This document shows, one piece after another, positions 53,501 through 58,526 of a stretch of 64,000 nt of DNA. A program made the position numbers and the translations under genes. Source of the stretch: DATMER01 sp035556715 (lineage in GTDB: Bacteria > Acidobacteriota > Thermoanaerobaculia > Multivoradales > UBA5704); contig DATMER010000117.1 in assembly GCA_035556715.1 (NCBI GenBank), forward strand, positions 3,800 to 67,799. Direction: 5' to 3'. Numbering within the stretch: the first letter of the stretch is position 1; the number at the start of each line of letters is the position of its first letter. The notes below the pieces were generated by a model, which did not search any database, was not told the origin of the DNA, and worked only from the letters and a program-made list of their open reading frames with translations.

Positions 53501-54516
53501 AAGCCCGCATACGCGAGTTGCTGGAGGTGATCCGCCGAGCGGTGTGGGAGCACACTCCCGAGCCGGCCCTCAAGCCGTTAGTGGAGTTGCTCAGTCTCGA
53601 TCCACACAACCGAGAGGCGCGCCGCCTGAGCCTCAAGCTTCACAACCTGCGTAGCAACGAGCGCTGGCGGCAGATCCAGAGGGAACTCACCGACCGATTG
53701 CGCGAGGCTCGAGCAAGCGGGGACCTCGGAGTCATCCTGGATACTTGTGCCGTGGTCTGCGAAATATCTGCCAATCATCAGGAAGCTGGCTGGATTCTGA
53801 GGCTTGTCCGAGGGTTCGAAAATGAGGACTACAGCCCAGTACTCCTACCCTGGCCGGTGGCTGGAGCACCGTCAGATCCACGCTTGGAGATCCTGCTGCC
53901 TGTCCTCTCGTCCTTGGCACACGAGCAGTTCAACTTTGAAGGTGCGAGCGTGCTCACGTTAGGCTTGGCAAAGCTCGATCAAGGAGATTTGAATGGAGCG
54001 ATCGCCTGCTGGAGTGGCGCGGATCCATACGAGTACCGGCCTCTGTTCTTCGCTCGTCTCTTAAAGGAAGTAAGCCGGTTCCGGCATCCGCTAGGGCTGG
54101 AGGAGATCAAGAGCGTTCTTGCCTTGCTGGAAACTCCTCCGGTGGCATGGTCGTCTGGTGTCCTGACCGGCTCGTGGGCAGCCGAGCCGGGGGAGTTTCT
54201 GCTGCATCTTTCCCGGCTGCTTCCGCAGATTCCAGATGGCTGGGTCATGCCGCTGGTGCGGGATGCCTTCGAGCATCGTAGTGGGCAGGTGCTCTACGAA
54301 ATTTTGGCTCGCCTTGCCCCGCGATTGGCCCTCATGCCTCGCGAATCTCTGCTGAACGCTTGGCGGGAGATGCTGCGGGCAATCTCCCTGCAACCGCGTC
54401 CTGAGTTTCTCGCCAGGCTCGTCTTGCTCCTGCCTGTGATGCAGATCCTGGCCGGACCCAAAGGCATACCCGAGGTTGCCAAGGCCATTCAGGATCTTCG
54501 CCACTGGTGGCCGTAG
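47599..54516 (+). CDS. Giant NB-ARC STAND NTPase with N-terminal RHIM-like motif, helical repeats and TPRs
   Basis: This 2305-residue protein carries the motif GGVQIGYVAGDVHL at residues 12-25. The NB-ARC domain (about 50-370) has Walker A GLGGIGKST (77-85), Walker B ALLVVDDAW (152-160), the RNBS-B-like LLTTRRAD, the GLPL-like GFSPLALELA and the LHD of the MHD region in GYRLHDLLHD. From about 500 to 1690 there are degenerate helical repeats of about 33-36 residues with a recurrent L-P-x-L and A-L-x-L-A pattern. TPR-like repeats (about 1710-2010) and a helical C-terminus follow. STAND proteins oligomerise on sensing a ligand; the repeat region would be the sensor. Confidence 0.9.
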   Translation: MSWNIHQEARDGGVQIGYVAGDVHLAPPRLDSGLPFQAPPLPAHFVPRPEVTGPLGAELLRDDSTAAGVLVVSALHGLGGIGKSTLAIALAREPAIQQRFSDGVLWATLGQQPDLLSHLSHWIQALGDHDFRPTSEAAASGHLRSLLHRKSALLVVDDAWRTEHVSPFLTGGPSCRALLTTRRADIADEVGARLFHLDILQPDRALALLAACLGRPLSSGEEGEALAMAAAVGFSPLALELAAARVRRGASWKSLQEALDQEVARLEELEGARRRRGAHTRLEASLNLSLQALREEDESAWRSFVVLGVMPEDAILAAPLAANLWQASEGEAQELLELLWSDALLLPGPRLQIGESSHPGYRLHDLLHDVARRRLVAPAPGGLGLTLPEAHAALLDRYRVRCSDGLWQNLLDDGYVHTHLAWHLEKAGQRDGLHTLLCEETASGENAWSAVRQRLGQTAGYLADVSRAWRLAEEYMEEDPAVALGCQCLYAGIIASFVSIASSIPPELMAALLRTGEWTPSQALAYAGQALPGSRPSHLSLLIPLFPEALLPEALTQARRLKDDSARAEVLRALQPRLTDDLADAALDLAQRMADGPEKTVVFIPLLASLPDRLVTAGLEMLVESRDAPLRRLGISHLLPRVLAPLPTGIVALLESEKDEALRASSLLKLRRGFSGEEQAGLLEVALKIQKGPWRAAALLALLLPPLQPGLDGEISLLPKLLMSLHPHLAARVRRALEELDPLSQVAGNLALALPGMYERLTIRALAEEKLPAELLVPSAVSLVDPVLARRLLRDFSDSSLRTCVAMLCANDADLAGEVLADLRSALIRSNEAPSRVREVDIERRLEEFRLSRQWEGFVELVPALPLAYLESALEMANSVLRKPGRYPPPRSIRINLLRSAEVSFWDWDEADSEEELFGPAMAVLPQPVLAAVLALREEQQRAELLNLIGFRVPKALLEQASHASAKRGVTERSAALAPLASHWCEVLPTLASLDDPELLATVLSAIVPGLPEGMRLDALRLGLHLPAKPLRAFVEECLPWLPAEDLPTALELAAGKTWEPEALLGILPRLPKSSAPALLERVLRLEHSETRIRALSVLLPSLPPRTARRIIFENSQGQGAPHALALLKLSSHLRSDPLAEIMDRVLSGILELPYADRVVLLEEAATVLARGAVGSILPDRDFRLWEAAFRVLETALPRSEQLRTLQKMLPSLPPRLVSRALALAAYLPNGKKRAQGLAAVASRLRDAPDVPVTDLLGAVWTLPSERLQTEVLEALSRFSSLEVLGQALKVLGERPEKRGFLRTLLRTADGLAGEAAREGLREILSLSTRIGDADRAAVILGWLGSHVREQGERILLDSLTTLDQVPDERLRAGLLARIGRWLPEELSDSFLNTALDQLRSCPWGSEHVQALSWLARFRPFDVLAEAERTKGAVRCALLSAVAQHVPLSGWDAILAAVRSIEERLERLNALSGVLPSLPSERLGDVLDLANELGDARLRARALALLAPRWPSGELSALLQASQALPAETRLLVMHALASRTDLPLETLVEEALALDRPELWLKTLGPTFESLPPRLWPRALAACQRLPAVREREMVLVCLATSFEGAFEDEDFEALLDQAAGLEDSALQVSLLKSFRGRLPDWAQVRLWRQSLSALAGSADAPAVAFPLWPIAPPEMQSELRRLAGDPEEPEFILDEDLPPECGAPGEARPEPPPVERLALDAREHVFIIHVVEAARTARRYQGDEEGARRLLELARSIDPRHPQVAWLTGWLAVPMRESPEPALPLPQMPEAPPQQVVSNGPLSAARRWVALGDEAFRTDRYRAALDAWKRALQEDMSDREALARFRRVRVVIEAGRMHLRLLLGHALERLEAGDNRAAIFLWLDALALDVDPGPEAPLLEEATRRVGEACETWVLGLLAEAQFHLDEGQAEEALDRVAEVLRIDPERSEARRLVQEAQSRLDQDLQARIRELLEVIRRAVWEHTPEPALKPLVELLSLDPHNREARRLSLKLHNLRSNERWRQIQRELTDRLREARASGDLGVILDTCAVVCEISANHQEAGWILRLVRGFENEDYSPVLLPWPVAGAPSDPRLEILLPVLSSLAHEQFNFEGASVLTLGLAKLDQGDLNGAIACWSGADPYEYRPLFFARLLKEVSRFRHPLGLEEIKSVLALLETPPVAWSSGVLTGSWAAEPGEFLLHLSRLLPQIPDGWVMPLVRDAFEHRSGQVLYEILARLAPRLALMPRESLLNAWREMLRAISLQPRPEFLARLVLLLPVMQILAGPKGIPEVAKAIQDLRHWWP

Positions 54517-54519
54517 AGC

Positions 54520-55002
54520 GGAGTTCTGAACGGACTTGTGCCATTTTGGCGCTTCGGGAACGGCTCTGAACTTTTGGGGATGACCCGGAAGCACTTCGAA
54601 GCCGTTCAGAAACGTTCGGGAGTCATTCCGAATCCAAAAGAATGAATCCAAACGCTTCGGAACCGTCCTGAACGCCTGGGAATGACTCCGAAACATTCGC
54701 GAGCCATTCCGAGCGGCTGGGGGTGGCTCTGAAAAACCTGGAGCCATTCTGAGCTTCCGGGAACGGCCCAAAACTTTCCCGGACGGGTCCCAGACGTTCG
54801 CGAGCTCTCGCGAATCCCTCCGGACGATCCCGGAATACTTTGGAGCGATCCGAAACGCTGCGGACGGCTCCGAAATCTTCAGGACGACTCAGAAATCTTG
54901 CGGACGGCTCCGAACCCGTTGGAGATGCCCCGGAAAACTTCCGGATCGTCCCCAGCCGTCGCGGATGGCTCCGGGCGTTCCTGAGCTGCGCAGGATTCCC
55001 GG
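54520..55002. repeat. Repeat array 3: about 24 contiguous units of about 20 bp
   Basis: It begins 3 bp after the NB-ARC gene stop. Most units are exactly 20 bp; a few are 19, 21 or 22. The approximate consensus is ACGGCTCCGAAACNTTCGGG, and the core CCGAA-N2/3-TTCGG is a dyad. Good examples are ACGGCTCCGAAATCTTCAGG (54867-54886) and ATGACTCCGAAACATTCGCG. No spacers and no coding character; open frames cycle because 20 is not a multiple of 3. Confidence 0.88.
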
Positions 55003-55194
55003 ACGTTGTCCCGTTCTTGCGCCAAGCCTCACCATAGAGTTATAGATACCTCAGGATTACTGAGCGAGGTATCCCGCCAGCCGGCTCGGCGCCCAGATAG
55101 GAGAGATACGTCAACCAAGGAAGGGGCCGCCCTCGCTCCGCCGGGAGAGGTTTGTCCGGCCGCGGGGAAGGTCCTTCGCGAAAGGAGATTTTCG

Positions 55195-56079
55195 ATGGAC
55201 AAGCTCGTTCGCCAGATCGCTCTGGGAGCCATCCTTCTGCTGGTGGTGCTGTCCCTTCCGGGGGCCGCGGCCGCCCAACCGTTCCCGACTCCAGGCCAGT
55301 TCGTGCGGTTCCTGGATCTCCGGTGCTATGACATCCCGGGTCAGCCACCGCTGAACGTCCCGCTGCTGCTCACCCACCTGAACCCGGTGTTCATCCAGCA
55401 GGGTGCGCCGCCGGAGCAGGTCGTTCTGCAGGAGCCCCAGGATCTCTGCGTGCCGGTCCGGAAGAACAACCAGGTGATTCCGCCGCAGTCGCTGCCCTTC
55501 CTCCAGTACGCGGACCTGAAGTGCTACCGGATCGACGGTCCGCCGCTCAACATGACGCTACAGCTCAGCCAGCTCAACCCGGCGATCGCGGCGCTCTACG
55601 GGCCGAACGTCAACGTGATCGTCCGCGAGCCGCAGCAGCTCTGCGTTCCCGTAGCCAAGGACAGCCAGATTCCGCCGCCGAACGTCCGGCAGCTCATTCA
55701 GTTCCTGGACATCAAGTGCTATCGCGTCGACGCCCCTCCGATTCCTAACCAGCCGATCAACCTGACGCACCTGAACCCGCTCTTCTCGGGCACCCCGACG
55801 GAGCAGGCGAAGATCGTAGGACCGGCGCCGATCCAGCTCTGCGTGCCGGTGGCCAAGAACAACCAGTTCCCGAATCCGGCGGCCGTCGCCCAGATCATCC
55901 GCTTCTCGGACGTCCTCTGCTACAACCTCGACGGCCTGCCTCTGGACAGGGACCTCAGGCTGACCCACCTCAACCCCGTGCTGCGCGCCATGGGTCTGCC
56001 GATCGAGAGCGTCACGGCGAAGGACACCACGAAGCTCTGCGTGCCGGTGGCCAAGAACGGGATGTTCCCGCCCGGCTGA
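55195..56079 (+). CDS. Exported protein of four 65-residue two-cysteine repeats
   Basis: This 294-residue protein has SD GAAAGGAGA before ATG 55195 and a signal peptide (about 1-28, ending AAAAQ). Four tandem repeats of 63-67 residues follow, each with the pattern F-x-D-x-K/R-C-Y, then L-T/S-x-L-N-P, then L-C-V-P-V-A/R-K-N. The two Cys per repeat (CY and LCVPV) probably form a disulfide. There is no catalytic motif; a surface or periplasmic structural role is likely. I do not recognise a named family. Confidence 0.75.
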   Translation: MDKLVRQIALGAILLLVVLSLPGAAAAQPFPTPGQFVRFLDLRCYDIPGQPPLNVPLLLTHLNPVFIQQGAPPEQVVLQEPQDLCVPVRKNNQVIPPQSLPFLQYADLKCYRIDGPPLNMTLQLSQLNPAIAALYGPNVNVIVREPQQLCVPVAKDSQIPPPNVRQLIQFLDIKCYRVDAPPIPNQPINLTHLNPLFSGTPTEQAKIVGPAPIQLCVPVAKNNQFPNPAAVAQIIRFSDVLCYNLDGLPLDRDLRLTHLNPVLRAMGLPIESVTAKDTTKLCVPVAKNGMFPPG

Positions 56080-56103
56080 CCTCCAGCCGTCTGATAAGGC
56101 AGT

Positions 56104-56147
56104 GTGGCCCCTCTCTCCTGCGCGTCAGCGCAGGAGAGAGGGGCCAC
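56104..56147. terminator. Perfect 20-bp hairpin, probable terminator or repeat element
   Basis: GTGGCCCCTCTCTCCTGCGC and its exact reverse complement (56128-56147) flank the 4-nt loop GTCA. It lies 24 nt after the stop at 56079. It lacks a U-tract, and the CTCTCTCC/GGAGAGAG arms resemble the GC-rich repeat family, so it may be both. Confidence 0.7.
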
Positions 56148-56177
56148 GGGTACGAGGTACGCGCAGGGTAGGACCGA

Positions 56178-56186
56178 TGCGATAAG
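56178..56186 (+). promoter_or_regulatory. Extended -10 promoter TGC-GATAAG
   Basis: TGCGATAAG ends 11 nt before ATG 56198, with no Shine-Dalgarno sequence, so the multi-HTH gene is probably transcribed leaderless or nearly so. Confidence 0.45.
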
Positions 56187-56197
56187 ATCTTGAGCCC

Positions 56198-58144
56198 ATG
56201 CCCCGTCCGTTGAAGCGCCGCGCCGTGGCGCCGCCGGTGTCTGTCCAGCGCGTTCCGGCGTCCCGGATGCGTTCGACCGGGGCTTGGTTTCAGTGGCCGG
56301 AGGAGCTGGCCGCTCTGCTCGGGCAGATCTCCGACGAGAAGCTCGCGCGGCGAGCCGGCATCAGTCCCGAGACGGTGGCCCGGGAACGCCGCCGGCGCGG
56401 AATCGAGTCTTTCCGGCCGCTGCGAGGCCCCGTCGAGTGGACGCCGGAGATGATCGCCCTGATCGGGACCGAGAGCGACGGCGTCGTCGGCCGGGAGCTA
56501 AGGCTCTCCCGGACCACCATCCGGTGCAAGCGCGTGCTCCTCGGAATTCCTCCCTACTCCCCGCCGCCTTCCAGTGCCGTCGAGTCCTCCATCCCCTGGG
56601 AACCGGAGGACCTGGCCCAACTCGGCACCATGCCCGACCGGCTGGTCGCCAAACAGCTCGGGATCAGTGCCTCCTCGACCATGTTGAAGCGCCAGACTCT
56701 GGAGATCCCCCCGTTCAAGCCGCCGCCGCGCCGTCTCGAATGGACGGAGGAGATGCTCGCGCTCCTGGGCCAGGTTACGGACACCCAGGTGGCGGAGCTC
56801 TACGGCATCTCCGAGGCCGCAGTCTGCGCGAAGCGGTTTCGCCTCGGCATTCCCGGCGTCGTTGCCGCCGGGGCGGTCGTTGCGACTCCGGAGCTGATCG
56901 AGCTGCTCCACCTGCCAGGCATCGAGGTACATCGGCTGACCGGCCTCAGCCACAGGACGATCCGCGACCTGCGCAGGAAACACGGCATCGACCGGCGCCG
57001 GCAGTGGCCCCCCAAGGTCGTCGCCCGCCTCGGTCGGGAGTTCGATAAGGACGTCGCGCGCGATCTCGGCGTCAGCGAGAACGTCGTTCGCAAGAAGCGG
57101 ATATCCCTGGGCATCCCGTCTTTCCGCCGAACCCAACCCACCCGGAGGCGCGTGGCCGTCAAACGCGCTCCGGTGAAGGGACCATTCCGATGGCCCTGGA
57201 AGCTGGCCGCCCGGCTCGGCAAGATCCCCGACCGGGAGTTGGCACGCCTCGCCGGGATCTCGACAGAAATGGTCGCCAAGGAACGGAAGCGGCACGGGAT
57301 TGCCGCCTTCCGGCCGCCGAGGGAGCCCATTAAATGGACCCCGAAGATGATCCGGCGTCTTGGCACCGCCAGCGACGCGGCGGTCGCCAGGAAGCTGGGC
57401 ATCCATTTCTCCAGCGTCAGTTACAAGCGACAGCTCCTCGGGATCCCATCGTTTCGCCCGAAACGCCGCCCGAACCCGCAAGCTCACGAGTGGACGCCGC
57501 GGGAGCTGGCGCTGCTCGGAAAGAGGTCCGATGCGGAGGTTGCCGAGAAGCTCGGGATCAGCAAGGGCACGGTGGCCAAGAAACGGACGCAGCTCTGGAT
57601 TCCCGCGTCCCGGCTGCGCCGCGTCTATGAGTGGACCGAGGAGCTGCTCGCGCTCCTGGGCAAGGTGAGCGACCGCGAGTTAGCGCGCGTCTCCGGATTT
57701 TCGGTGAACAGCGTTCGGCGCAAGCGCTCCGCGCTCGGCATCCGCCCCGGGGGCAGGTACGGAGCCGTCGTTCCGACTCCCGCTCTCGTCGAGCTGCTGC
57801 ACGAGAAGAGCATCGACGTGAAGCGGCGGACCGGTTTGTCACCGACGACCATTCGCCTTTTACGCAAGAAGCTCGGAATCGAACGGCCCCGGCGCTGGAC
57901 TCCCGAGCTCGTCGCCCGCCTCGGGCGTGAGCCCGACCGCAAGATCGCGCGCGAGCTCGGGATCGCGGACAGCGTCGTGAACAAAAAGCGCAGGCGTCAT
58001 GGAATTCCACCTTTCCTGGCGAAACGGCGGTGGACGCCCGAAGAGCTCGCGCTCGTTGGGACGGCCCCGGACGCCGAGATCGCGCGGAAGCTGGGGCGCA
58101 CTCCCCAGGCCGTGGCGTACGCACGGCGGATGAAGCTGGATTAG
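56198..58144 (+). CDS. Concatenated HTH-like protein, 13 modules in a duplicated six-module block
   Basis: This 648-residue basic protein consists of 13 units of about 40-55 residues. A typical unit is EWTPRELALLGKRSDAEVAE, then KLGISKGTVAKKRTQLWIP: a Trp-led helix, a turn with S/P-D, and a second helix-turn-helix with L-G-I-S and K-R, like Myb/SANT or homeodomain-like HTHs. Units 1-6 (31-328) match units 7-12 (330-610) one for one, offset by about 299 residues; units 5 and 11 are shorter (TPELIELLH and TPALVELLH). Unit 13 (611-648) ends the protein. No catalytic domain or membrane segment. It should bind DNA over a long site; the target is unknown. Confidence 0.8.
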   Translation: MPRPLKRRAVAPPVSVQRVPASRMRSTGAWFQWPEELAALLGQISDEKLARRAGISPETVARERRRRGIESFRPLRGPVEWTPEMIALIGTESDGVVGRELRLSRTTIRCKRVLLGIPPYSPPPSSAVESSIPWEPEDLAQLGTMPDRLVAKQLGISASSTMLKRQTLEIPPFKPPPRRLEWTEEMLALLGQVTDTQVAELYGISEAAVCAKRFRLGIPGVVAAGAVVATPELIELLHLPGIEVHRLTGLSHRTIRDLRRKHGIDRRRQWPPKVVARLGREFDKDVARDLGVSENVVRKKRISLGIPSFRRTQPTRRRVAVKRAPVKGPFRWPWKLAARLGKIPDRELARLAGISTEMVAKERKRHGIAAFRPPREPIKWTPKMIRRLGTASDAAVARKLGIHFSSVSYKRQLLGIPSFRPKRRPNPQAHEWTPRELALLGKRSDAEVAEKLGISKGTVAKKRTQLWIPASRLRRVYEWTEELLALLGKVSDRELARVSGFSVNSVRRKRSALGIRPGGRYGAVVPTPALVELLHEKSIDVKRRTGLSPTTIRLLRKKLGIERPRRWTPELVARLGREPDRKIARELGIADSVVNKKRRRHGIPPFLAKRRWTPEELALVGTAPDAEIARKLGRTPQAVAYARRMKLD

Positions 58145-58179
58145 ATTCCAGGTCGGACACAGAATCGTTCCCGAGGGCT

Positions 58180-58494
58180 TCAGAATGGCTCCTGGGCTCG
58201 TCCCCTCCTGCCACGCAGCTCGGATGCATGGCTGCTATCCTGTCCGGGTGTTGCGATGAGTCGGCTTGAGTCTTCTCCTGGCCATGGTCCTGTCAGGCGC
58301 CGCAGCTCCTGGTAATCGCGCGCGCCGAGGAGGAAGCGTGCGGGGATGATGCCGGGCTGGGAGCCGTTCTTGCCGGCCTCCCAGGCGCCTTCGTGGCGGA
58401 CGATCTGGCCGTCCTCGTAGATGTCGACCTCCTCACCGAAGTAGAAGACATCGTGGGTCTGGCGGCAGCGGGAGTACCAGTTGCGGGATACCAT
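58180..58494 (-). pseudogene. Remnant of a conserved FGE-V-D / HEGAWEAG family protein
   Basis: On the minus strand, VSRNWYSRCRQTHDVFYFGE and HEGAWEAGKNGSQPGI, then ARFLLGARDYQE, form a compact conserved-looking core of about 50 residues, similar to a widespread uncharacterised extracytoplasmic domain. The expected N-terminal part is missing: the neighbouring gene ends 33 bp upstream. After YQE the sequence turns into unrelated Arg/Ser-rich residues. I read it as a truncated, decaying gene. Confidence 0.55.
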
Positions 58495-58526
58495 GCGGGG
58501 CGGCCCGGAATCCTTCGCGGATCGGA

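Noticed and set aside
54091..54771. Minus-strand ORF of 226 residues over array 3 and the end of the NB-ARC gene
   Set aside because: It overlaps the NB-ARC gene out of frame and reads through the repeat array; repeat-derived codons account for it.
56198..58144. Multi-HTH protein as a sigma factor or transposase
   Set aside because: No sigma regions 2/4 or catalytic DDE/HUH residues; every segment is accounted for by the repeated HTH-like module.
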